From the NCBI RefSeq assembly GCF_011075055.1, contig NC_058153.1, forward strand, positions 12,710,001 through 12,774,000: 64,000 nt of DNA, read 5' to 3'. This DNA comes from Mangifera indica (lineage: Eukaryota; Streptophyta; Magnoliopsida; Sapindales; Anacardiaceae). The notes under the pieces were generated by a model that was not told where the DNA came from, ran no database searches, and was given only the letters and a program-made list of their open reading frames with translations. Below, piece by piece: positions 1-9,702 of the stretch; the stretch's first letter is position 1; every line of letters starts with the position of its first letter. A program made the position numbers and the translations under genes.

Positions 1-719
1 AATTATCGAGTCAAAGTTACAAAAGTTTTCATGTCAACCAAATCCAGATCACAAAGACGAAGCAAAAACATAAGGTAGCGAAGCTGCAAGCACATAAAAG
101 GAAACAAAATCAAACAGATATCAGCAAGATTCACAAAAAGCAAAAACTTACAAACTTTGGAGTGAATACCCACCTGGGACAAGCTAAAAAGAGGAGAAAA
201 TACCGAAAATTGGATGTCGAAAACAAGAGAAAGAGGAGCAAGAACAGGTTTTGAATTTGATAAGCAAAGAAGAAGGTGAAAACGAGAAAAAGCATAAAAA
301 TTCCAAAAGAAAATTGTAGTTTTCCGTTAAAGTTAAACAGTAACCAAGCGTACCACAAGAAGTTCGCCCTCTTCAAGGACAGATAGAGGACCATGAAAAG
401 TCACGCTTTCCAATTTCAAGCTCCATCATATATTATTCTTATTATTATAATATAAGATTAACGTACATATATACATATTCATCAAATCAATTAAATACGA
501 TCTTAAGTCAGTTTTAACTTCTCTCTTCATGATGAAGAGCTCAACCCTCAGTGTGTCACTTTTTCATTTTCTTCCCATTTTTAACACTCAATATTGAGTT
601 AAGTCAAGAGTTCTACAGATACATATAGAGAGAGAAAAGTGGAGGTGGAGGTATATAAGCGAAAGAAAAAGTTTCAGTAGCCTGAGCTGTGAAGACGAGG
701 GAGATGTGAAGAGTTTTGA
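1..719 (-). pseudogene. Truncated MIR156 primary-transcript region, first array unit
   Basis: This stretch matches the region downstream of the miR156 hairpin in the other modules (11113-11812, 18790-19393, 35310-36042, 42110-42738 and 59050-59776). Read on the minus strand it holds the T/C-rich leader-like segment and a donor-like site near 360 (AAG followed by GTACGC in sister copies). The window cuts it on the left, so the rest of the transcript lies outside. Reading frames in this stretch are not conserved between copies, which fits a spliced non-coding primary transcript rather than a protein gene. The transcript model is inferred from the neighbouring miR156 arm; no RNA evidence is available. 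Confidence 0.5.
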
Positions 720-745
720 GCTGTCAGAAAGAGAAGTGAGCACGC
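720..745 (-). pseudogene. MIR156 hairpin remnant: 3' (miR156*) arm only
   Basis: On the minus strand this reads as the 3' arm of a miR156 precursor, containing GCTCACTTCTCTTTCTG, close to the common plant miR156* sequence. The loop and the 5' mature arm are absent. The sequence runs straight into a stretch (about 750-860) that in the units at 36,230 and 59,965 lies well upstream of the hairpin, so roughly 200 bases including the loop have been deleted. It cannot form the precursor fold. Confidence 0.75.
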
Positions 746-859
746 TCACGGATGGACAGAAAAAATTGGTCCATCTGAAATGGCACCTACCATTGAGCTA
801 TTTTGGCATGTTCACTTCAATTTGATATTCATGCCACGTGGAAAGTTTGGCATCATCTC

Positions 860-1900
860 CTTTCATATCTAATGAGAGTTCTTAATTAGAAAAAAAAAAT
901 CAATCTATTTACAACAAAAATTAACTATATTGTTAATATCAACCAATAAAAAAACCATTGGTTAGAAATGTTCATGTTTAAAATATTTAATATATATAAT
1001 TTTATATACCTCTTAAACATTATTCATCGAATCAATGACTAATTGATCGATCAATTTTTTGATAAGTTGTCTAATCTAACCAGTATTCAGTTTTAAAATA
1101 AACATATTGCTCATAAATATTTGATATTTCATATAATCAATTTTTTGTGCGAGAAAAGTAGTTTTGATGTTGAGCATGGCTAACTTTCATACAACTATTG
1201 AAAATTTGGGCTATAGATATCAAGAATATTATTGCAAACATGGAAGTAAGATAAACTGAAATCCTTAATCTAATTCTTGAGATTGGGAATATTGCCAAAA
1301 TTTAAAATACAATATAATACTTAATTAAAATACAATACATAAAATTCAGTCTATAAAATGGCTCATAAATTACATATATCAATTAAAATTTTAATAATAA
1401 AATTATGTACACTAATTTTAAGTATCTAACTAGATACTTAATTGATATATTATATGATTGAATGATTTTGAATTAAAGATAAAAAAACATATGATTAGAT
1501 AATTGATATATTATATAAATTGAATGCATATAATATTGTTTAAAATTTTATCACAATTTATTAATAAATTAGTCATAGAGAAAATTACATAATTCAATAT
1601 TGAACAAAACATTAATGATGCTAAGGAAATATATGAAACCATATTGTAATATAAATTACAAGTTCAAATATACTCTAATCACATCAATTTTTAATTTTCT
1701 AATTATGAGTATTGGTAGTTCGAGTCAAGTTGACCTCAAAGAAGGGGCAGATTGAATTTATCTTGAATATGAAACGATGAACTTAATAGACAAAAAAATT
1801 ATGCTAAAAAAGAGAAGAAGAATAATCATCGGAAAAAAAAAAAAAAACTTTGCTTGAATCCGCTTCTAATAGGATGGCTCATATTCATGAGAGAGTTTAC
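860..1900. other. AT-rich spacer with old palindromic repeat; no gene seen
   Basis: Very AT-rich sequence, homologous to 12780-14030, 36520-37690 and 60060-61220. It includes a decayed palindromic stretch at about 1383-1545, with GATTGAATGATTTTGAATT near its centre and mirrored ATATATTATATAA flanks. That resembles an aged copy of the foldback MITE family found elsewhere in the window. No coding potential or RNA gene was recognised. Confidence 0.5.
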
Positions 1901-3111
1901 CAATTACATAATGATGATTAACAATTTCAAGAATGTTATAAGGAATTGATCCAGCACATGCAGTTATCTCCAAGAAGAATAAATGTAGAAATAAATTCCA
2001 GAAAGCGATACAATTTCTTACATAGGCATCATGCACAGCAAATTTTAGTTAAAAAATAAAACAAGCTACAGTGTTTTATATATGAAAGTACACATGATTT
2101 CATATCCCTTGTCATCAATCTACAGCCACATTCGTAACGAAGCTATGCAAATACTTAATTCTTGCACCAATTAAGAAATTAATGTAGCAATTTTTAAGAT
2201 GTATGACACTTTTAAAGCAAAAAATTCAATGGTAATCTATGAACTTAAACATTTACATGAAATTTTAGTTATCAAGGATGAAAATATTGGAGAATGTATA
2301 AATTCAGGATTCTATATATTGTAATCACAAAGAAAATAAAGTTCCACTGTCATCCACTTGAGATGACAATGAAATATGTTCCGAGGACAATAATCATAGA
2401 AAAAAGAGAAGGTTCCGAAGACAATAAGCCACAAGAACACTATAGAACTTCATCTAGACTTTTTTACTAACAAGTATGCATGAAAAATCCCAACCCACCT
2501 ACCAAAAAACTCAACCTTCTTAGCTGAATTTTTTATATTATGAGACCTGTGATATGAATCAATATGTCATCTGGAATTCCTAACATTATTAAATAAACTA
2601 GTAATGGCATCAGACTTGAAAAAATTGACACCAACCTGCCAGCCAACTCAAACTTGCTCGGTGAATTCATTTGAGCTAAAACAAACTAATAATAAGAAAG
2701 TCAGTTTCTACGTGAGCCAACACATGGAAATTGCATAAGATCACATCTTCAAAAGGAAAATATGTAAATTAATCCCATGAAATTTATCAACACTGAAGAT
2801 GCAAGTTAAAAAAGCACTTTATTGAAGAGGGAAGACAACCCAAAACCAGAAGCAAAAGTCTAAAATCTAGGCTGAACATACACAATTCAGTTGCAAATTG
2901 ATTAACAAGTCCCCCCACATGAGCCCATTAAATCTTATGCTCAACAAGTTTCTTAAATGCTTCTTTAATGGCTAATCTTCCATAATAACAACTTACTCAT
3001 ATTCAAAGAACCTAAAATATTTATATTGAAACTACCCCATCAAGTGGAAACAGATTAATTGCATCTAAATTTAGAACAAATCCACCAAATAAATCACATA
3101 AAATCAGAAGA
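1900..3111 (-). pseudogene. Partial duplicate of the 3' portion of the MIR156 locus
   Basis: Homologous to 14080-15345, 37740-38917 and 61270-62516, and more distantly to 9540-10760 in the truncated-locus modules. On the minus strand it has an exon-like segment near 2540-2640, with an acceptor-like site just before GTTGGTGTCAATTTTTTC. The hairpin-proximal half is missing, and the copy is interrupted on its right by an LTR fragment. No open frame is conserved among the copies. Confidence 0.4.
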
Positions 3112-3445
3112 CTATTAGAATATTGATTAGTCTGTTGTAACAATGAAAAAGCATGAAAAGAGTTTAGGTTTTGTTTAGGTAACCCTTGGCTGATTTGGGA
3201 GGTCTCAGCTCCCTGAATTGTTGGTTATCATTTTGGGTTCTATTTATTTTCATTTTTTAATTTTTAACCTAGGGACCAGCCATGTAAATGTGTTGTTGTT
3301 CTCCTTGTTCAAATATAAAACAATAGTAAAGGTTCTTTTATTCAATTTCTAGTATATTGGTCTACTCTAATATCCTGAAAAAAGACTCTGTGTTATTTTG
3401 CTAGAGTATTGTGATTCAGGTGTTTAAGGTCTCAGATTTCTAACA
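3112..3445 (-). mobile_element. LTR fragment, truncated on the left
   Basis: Homologous to the right two thirds of the 504-bp LTR at 31298-31801. It ends in the same CTAACA border. The left border (TGTTAG) and the primer-site-like motif next to it are missing. Orientation is assigned from the complete copies, where the primer-binding-like site lies to the left. Confidence 0.5.
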
Positions 3446-3944
3446 ATACGACGATAAGTTACCACCTAATCTAAAAGCTTAAACTAGTAGATAGATAAAA
3501 AAAATTAGTCTCTTAGGTTTACAATGTTGTAGGATTGTCTCTGTTAAGTTAATACTTGACCTAACATAAGCTTAAAAGATAAGCCTCCAAGGATTTACAA
3601 TCTTGCATAATTCCTTTAATTAGGCTCATATCAACTCTAAAAAGCTTTGGTAGAGTCTTAACATTAATATTTAAATCTTTACCTTCAATGTGAAAATACA
3701 ATTCCTTATGTATGTTTGTGAAAGTGAATACATACCCCTACTAAATGTCTCATGAAACCTATCAAGCTTCAGACTAGATTCACATAACATGAAAATGATT
3801 TTCCTTCAATCCTGCATTGACACAGAAATGCTTTCAGCAAAAGCTTTTTACTTTCTAATTAGTATTTAAGCACAAACACCAATGACCAACTTTTTGTCAT
3901 AAGGATGCAACATTCAAAATTTAAAAAAAAAAATATCTATCTTA
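3446..3944. repeat. Repeat region flanking the LTR, second primer-site-like motif decayed
   Basis: The same sequence follows the LTR in eight other places (for example 15677-16212 and 31802-32336). Complete copies carry AGCTCTAATATTATG followed by TTACCACTTAACCC. This looks like a reverse-complemented initiator-Met-tRNA primer site abutting a TG-starting LTR. Here that motif is partly deleted (near 3640-3660). No gene seen. Confidence 0.4.
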
Positions 3945-4084
3945 ACAATGAGTACAAATCTATGTAGTAGTAATGACGTGTCATTATAAAATTAAATTAG
4001 AATTCAAATATCATTCAATCATATAGTAACATGTAATCATTAATACACATTTTAGTAATCAATGTTAGTCTACATGGTTTTACT
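3945..4084. mobile_element. Palindromic (foldback) MITE
   Basis: An imperfect long inverted repeat. The left arm reads GAGTACAAATCTATGTAGTA and the right arm mirrors it as ATTAGTAATCAATGTTAGTC-type sequence, with ATTCAATCATATAGTA near the centre. The same element sits at the equivalent place in eight other modules, so it inserted before the array expanded. Confidence 0.5.
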
Positions 4085-4174
4085 CCTTTTAGAGAATAAA
4101 CAAACATCCTCTTACAATTAATGAGTAAAACATTTATACAAAAATCTTTAGAGATCAAATAGAAATCATAACTT

Positions 4175-5780
4175 ACCTGCTCCCTATTTAGTAAATAAGG
4201 AAACAAGAAAAAAAAAAAGTATGAAAATTATTTGTATAGTATGATAAGTAGTAAAAAAATATGTTTATGAAAAAACGATCATAATATTCAAATATGAAAA
4301 AAATACAAAATGTGTATAAATGAGTATAATATAATACATTATTAGTAATACGTTTTTAAAAATATAATAATATTAATTATAATTTTAGCACATTTCATAG
4401 ATTTTCTAATTAACAATTTAAATGCAAAATACCTAATTGACTATTAAACCTAATATAACATAATATATAATCAAGACTTAATAATCACTAAAAATTATCA
4501 AGAGATGTTAAAGATTTGGATGATAAAAATTGGGTTTTTTGTTTTACATAGTTATGGTAATTAATTAAAATAAAAGGGACATTTTACAAACTTTAAAAAT
4601 TCATAAAAAATGAAAAATGTAAAAATCGTTAAAATATGCGTTTAATTCAAAAACAGATAAATTACGCATTTAATAAGTTTTGAGTTCAAAAATTCAAAAC
4701 AATGTGTTTAAAACGCAAATTAAATATAAACGTGAATAATTCACGTTTTTACTAACTACACCCTACTCTTTATACCCTACAATGGGTTTCATATAATTAA
4801 ATATTAAAATTAAAATCCATAACAACACAATCACCAAAGAAGAGGGAAAAATATTGGAAGAGAAGAGTTACAGTGAAAAATTATTGGTAAATCTAAACTT
4901 AAGCAAAACATATATTTGAGTCCAAATTAATTTGATTTGAATTCATCTCTAATGTATGATGATCCATACCCATGAAAGAAGGTTTACCAACTATATATAG
5001 GTGAAAATAAGTTTCAACAATGTTATAGGAATTGATTATCGAAATTAGGTATAAAAAATCATGAGGTATGAGAAATTTGCAAATATAATAAGGAGGAATG
5101 AGATAAGGATAAGCCCAAGCCCAAGCTGAAGCCGCTGAAGCCGAAGCCAAGATATCTCTTAAAGATGCTTATCAGGCCAAGAAAAATATGAAATCAGACC
5201 AATAAAAATCAAAGTGAGAATGGTTTTTTAAAATTATTTTATCTAAATTCTTCTCGATTATCAGATAACCAATTGTTGCTATACCAATGTTTTTTGGACC
5301 TAGTCATGGAGTCAATTCAAATCAATTCTGATTTGATCAATACTTACATTGGCAAACTTTTAAATAAATATTAATCGTCAAATATGAATTTCAAATTACA
5401 TTTAAGTAAAATCGAATTTAGTTTGGTAGCACACATGACCATGTTGTGTAGAGCATCAAGTTTGAGTCCTTATAATTACAAATTTTTACCAAAAAAAAAT
5501 TGCAAGTATCAGTTCTCAAGGTCAAATCCTGACAATTGCAAAAATTTTACCTTTATGTCCATAAGAATTTAGAATTCCTTATACCCCCCGCAAAATTTGA
5601 ACTAACTTTGGCTGAAAAAATATAACTTACTTCTCTAGCCCCTACTGAATGGTAGCAAAAACTAAGAATGGATTTATATCAAATTGACCCTTTGAGTTCG
5701 ACTCAAATAAAAGACAATCAACTTAAGACTGAGCATGCTTACTCTAGCTAGTCATTTAATGATGTCTTGGAAGAAGAATC
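4175..5780. repeat. AT-rich repeat upstream of gypsy fragment, first unit
   Basis: Homologous to 19600-21180 and 42955-44560, with a shared run of AT-rich sequence containing AACGTGAATAATTCACGTTT, a short dyad. The G-rich tract present in the other two copies is missing here. At 5111-5149 there is a local expansion of an imperfect GAAGCC-like hexamer that the other copies lack. No gene seen. Confidence 0.45.
5111..5149. repeat. Imperfect hexamer tandem repeat (GAAGCC/CAAGCC-like)
   Basis: About six imperfect 6-base units of CAAGCC, GAAGCC or GAAGCCGCT type occur where the sister copies (20610 and 44000) have a single CAAGCCCTAGCCC-type stretch. It is a small local expansion. The Ala-rich frame it produces on the minus strand is an artefact of the repeat. 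Confidence 0.55.
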
Positions 5781-6104
5781 ATCATCGGATAAGAAAAAAG
5801 TTGCTAGAGATCTCGCACCCAATGCAATGATGTCAATGTGATATTGATCTCAAATCAAACTTGACAAGCAAAAACTTCTGTTTGAATTCCACTCATTAAA
5901 GTTGAATAATGATCTGAACTTGTGCAAACTTAGATTGAGTCCAACCCTAACAAAAAACACATCCAAGAAAATTAAAGTGACCTTCAATAGTCTTTGGATT
6001 GATACATGAAATAACAAGTAGAGGCATAATTTGGCAATCATATTTAGAAGTATTTGCAGGAGAAATATTAGTGAATGAACTGAAAATGAAGTCATTCTTT
6101 AGTA

Positions 6105-7438
6105 GTGGTTACAAAATATGATCTTACTGATAATAAATTTATGACATTTGTCTAGAAATAAAATGAAAAAAATAAATAGAATTCTATAACATAGCTCAAA
6201 TAAAAACTTAGAGCCATTTTCAAATGAAGGATTATGACTATGCTATCAAATATCACTTGGGCAAAGCAAATATAGTCTTATATGCCCTTAATAGAAAAGT
6301 GTTTTTATCAAGTTGACGGTTTAAAGGGATCTAGATCAAGAGCAAATTGTGTTAGTGACTGGGGCCCTAGCCTGATTGACGATCAAATCCACTTTGGTGA
6401 AGGAGATCAAGACAATTTAGCTATAGAATGATTAGTGTGAGCATAAAATTTAAAAGATTCAAGATGGTCTCAAGACAGATTTTTAGTTGGTAGATGGTGT
6501 CCTTAAGTTCAGAGGTAGAGTTTGTGTCTCACTGATGCTAGAGTTAAGACAAAGGATTCTTGCAAACACTCATAGTTCTTTTTACACCACCTTTTATAAG
6601 GGGTGTAAAGATATATTAGGATTTGAGGAAGGGTTTCTAGTGATCTAACATGAAAGGAAAGGTGGGTGAGCATATGGCTAAATGTCTCACTTGTCAATAG
6701 ATTAAGGCCAAACACCAAAGATTGTTAGAATTATTTTAGTCTCTAAATGTACCCGAGTGAAAGTAGGAGCATATTTTCATAGACCTTTTTTTTTTATGCT
6801 CCCAAGAATTCAGAGTGTTGTTAATGTGTTGTAGGTAATATTTGATAATTGATCAAGACAGTGTTTTTTTTGCCTATTAAAGACACCACCCTTGTAAATT
6901 AGTTAGAAAAGTTATATGTTTAAAAGATTGTCATATTGCATGGTATGCCCAAAATGATGGTACCAGATAAAGACACAAGGTTGTGTCAGCTTTTTGAAAT
7001 AGTTTACATAGATCATTAGGAACTAATTTGGCTTTTAGTGCAACGCATCACCCACAAAGTGAGAGGACTAACTAGGTGTAGAGGATATATTAAGAGCTTA
7101 CTATTTAGACCATAGGACAAGTTAGTATGAGATGTTGCCTTTAGTGGAGTTTGCCTATAATAGCAATTATTAGACGACAATTTAGATGATACCTTATGAG
7201 ACACTCTACGATAGAAAATGTCATTCTCTTCTAAATTGGGATAAGTTAGGTGAGAGAGATGTCTTGGTTTAGTCTTTAGGACCAGAGATGACTAAAAAAA
7301 TGACTAACGATATCCAATTCATTAAACAGAGAATAAAATAGGCCTAAGATTAATAGAAGAGTTATACCGATTAGAGACGTCCAGATTTAGAGTTCTGTGT
7401 GGGTGATGGAGTTTTCATCATAGAAGTAACCTTTTAAG
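6105..7438 (+). pseudogene. Ty3-gypsy (Tekay/Del type) fragment: RNase H end to integrase
   Basis: Three-frame reading gives recognisable blocks of a chromovirus polyprotein. Near 6225-6300 is the end of RNase H (KDYDYAIKYHLGKAN then ALNRKV). Near 6600-6710 is the integrase zinc-finger region (MKGKVGEHMAKCLTCQ). Further on are decayed integrase-core pieces (PLVEFAYN near 7138). Last is a VGDGVFI-like piece near 7400. Many stops and frameshifts break it. The C-terminal chromodomain and 3' LTR seen in the other two copies are missing because a deletion at about 7440 joins it directly to an LTR fragment. Confidence 0.8.
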
Positions 7439-7660
7439 GGGTTTTAACTCCTCGAATTGCCAACAATCATTTTGGGTTTTGTTTGTTTTATTTCTTATTC
7501 TTTTTTTTTTTTACCTACTACAAGGGACCAACCTTGAAAATGTGTCCTTCTTCATATATAAAATAGTAGTAGTGAAGGTCATTTCATTTAATTTCTAGTG
7601 TGTTAGTTTGCTTTTATTTCCTGTTGTGATTCAAGTGTTAAAGGTTCCAAGTTTCTAACA
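7439..7660 (-). mobile_element. LTR fragment joined to the gypsy remnant
   Basis: Matches the right half of the LTR at 31298-31801, from the AACTCCTCGAATTG block to the closing CTAACA. Its left end is the deletion junction with the gypsy fragment. Confidence 0.5.
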
Positions 7661-8591
7661 CTATCACAATAAGTTACCACCTAATCTAAAAACTTACGCC
7701 AATATATAGAAAAAAGATTAGCTTCTTAGGTTTACAATGTTACTCGATTGCCTCTATTAAGTTAATAATGGACCTAAAATATGCTCAATAAAATAACCCT
7801 CCAAGAATTTACAATCATGCAAAATTCCTTTAGTTACACTCACGTCTAATATGAAAAGTTTTGGCTCTAATATTATGTTACTCTTAACCTTAAAGTTCAA
7901 GTTAGTAGGTGGAAGCTTAACATCAATACTAATATCTCTACGTCCAATGTGAAGACAAGTCCATACGTGCGTTAATATATGTACTAGCAATAACGTATCA
8001 TCATATGAGTAAATGATTTTTAATTAAAAAATAAAATAACACGTTATCATTAATACATATATTAGTACTCAGTATTAATACACATAATTTTATTTATTTC
8101 TTATAGTAAACAAACATCTTACAATTAATGAGTACAAAATTTATACTAAAATCTTTAAAGATCAAAATGAAATAAAGTTGAGAAACTTCTAGTAAGCCAC
8201 AAGATGAACTCGAAAGACTTTGGTCACAATTGTTGACATAGTAGCTCACCCAAAATATGGCAATAGATGGTTTTAGTTTAACACATGAACCATGTATATG
8301 GTAAAGTATAATAAACACTTGATCTAAAATGAATTTTTAGATTAATTTTGCTTTTTAAAATATTCATTTAAATTAAGAAAGCCTAGATTATTATGTGAGA
8401 TAAATTCTAATTCAACTTTGCCAATTAGAGACAATTTTATGTATTTCCAAATCATAAATGTCAACAAAATAGTATGTCACATTGTTTAATCATTAGAAAC
8501 ACACCATACTCAGAATAAAATAAAAATGACATGCAATAATATGGTTAGACACATGTAAAGCTCATGAAATGAAAAATTGAACAACATTTGT
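7661..8591. repeat. LTR-flanking repeat with palindromic MITE
   Basis: Same arrangement as 31802-32966. A primer-site-like GCTCTAATATTATGTTAC lies near 7862, and a palindromic MITE at about 7969-8093 is marked by mirrored ATATATGTACTAG and TTAGTACTCAGTATTAATAC. It is followed by AT-rich sequence shared by all modules. No gene seen. Confidence 0.45.
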
Positions 8592-8890
8592 CACTACAAA
8601 AAATACTCAATTAAGGGACAGTTTCAATTTGTCCCATAATGATTAATTTAGGAGACGAAATTTTGATTTCGTCCACCGAAATATAACACTGAATTTTATG
8701 AACGAAATATTTATGAATGTTTTTAGTTTTATCCCAAAATGATCATTTTGGGGGATAAGAATTTAATTTTTGTCCACAAAAACATAACACTTAATTTTAG
8801 ACATGAAATATGTAGAAAAGTTTTCAATTTTATCCCAAAATGATCATTTTAGGAGACAAGATTGTAATTTTATCCACCTTTTATAAAATT
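8592..8890 (+). mobile_element. CACTA-like transposon end with subterminal repeats
   Basis: It begins CACTACAAAAAATACTCAAT, the typical form of a plant CACTA (EnSpm) terminus. Two and a half tandem units of about 100 bases follow. Each carries a TGATCATTTTGGGGGA-like block, an AATTT...GTCCACC block and TAACACTTAATTTTA. No matching opposite terminus or transposase was found, so it may be a one-ended remnant. Confidence 0.5.
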
Positions 8891-9337
8891 TGTTATAATA
8901 TATGAATTAAAAGGATATTGTCTTTTGAATACTACTTAATGGTTAGTGATATTTAGAATGAAAGCTAACAGCTATCCTTCTTTCTAACTAGAGGAATTGT
9001 GCTTCCATCTATTCATGGGAGCAAGGATGCCCACAAAATAGATTAAAGGTTTTTCTATCAAGAGAAATTTACCAAAAATTACTTTAAAAAAAGGGGCATG
9101 ACAACATCTATTAGATTCTAATTTTTCATGTGGTCGATCTCAATGTAGTTGAATTATCAATTATTACAAAATTGTTAGTTCATTATGTATAAAATGACTC
9201 AATGCAATTAGCATATAAGCATCTTATCCTAAGTATGGTTGCAATTAAATCCAGGCAATTTCATCCTTGGATGATTGTTTGTTTCATCATTTCCACACCT
9301 TTTTATGCTACAATATTCTGGTTTTGAGTCATAAAGC
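8891..9337. other. Intergenic sequence, nothing recognised
   Basis: Moderately AT-rich sequence shared with 33260-33650 and 56890-57338. No frame, RNA or transposon end was recognised. The last bases before 9338 form a pyrimidine-poor CTTACTCAG, which could act as a splice acceptor for the exon-like remnant that follows. Confidence 0.3.
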
Positions 9338-9630
9338 ACTTACTCAGGATCCATGAAAAGAAAATGAGTTAAGAGATGATACGGAAGAATGACATAAAGA
9401 ATTGCGTGAAATAAAAAATTTCACAGTATGCAAGAAACTATGTTATATGGCTTTCATAAATGAAAATGCCATGAAAGCTCATGTTGATGCTTTTGCATAT
9501 GAGGTTTAGAATGTTGTTTATGATTCAGCACCTCATGCAAGTGCATGCAATTATCTCCAAGAAGATGTAGAAAAAATTCCAGAGAGAGATACAATTACAA
9601 TACATAAGCATCGTGCAAAGTAAATTTTAG
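9338..9630 (+). pseudogene. Unidentified coding-like exon remnant
   Basis: After an acceptor-like CTTACTCAG the plus strand reads, with stops and one frame change, as ENELRDDTEE, HKELREIK, FINENAMKAHVDAFAYE, then NVVYDSAPHASACNYLQE and IPERDTITIHKHRAK before a TAA. The same frames recur at 33640-33870 (second part only) and 57339-57625. Substitutions in these copies often fall at third positions, which suggests a once-coding exon. I do not recognise the protein family. The stops mean that no copy in the window can make it. Confidence 0.35.
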
Positions 9631-9660
9631 TTTAAAAAAAAAAAAAACAAAAGCTAAAAG

Positions 9661-9702
9661 AGAGTGTGTGTGTGTATATATATGTATGTATGTATGTATA
9701 TA
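9661..9702. repeat. Compound microsatellite (GT)n(TA)n(TGTA)n
   Basis: A short GT run, then TA, then TATG/TGTA units. It is absent from the equivalent place in the later Q copies (33900 and 57650), so it expanded or was lost after duplication. Confidence 0.8.

Noticed and set aside
4899..5150. Ala-rich minus-strand frame as a secreted peptide
   Set aside because: The N-terminus is the GAAGCC-type repeat expansion, and sister copies lack the start and the repeat.
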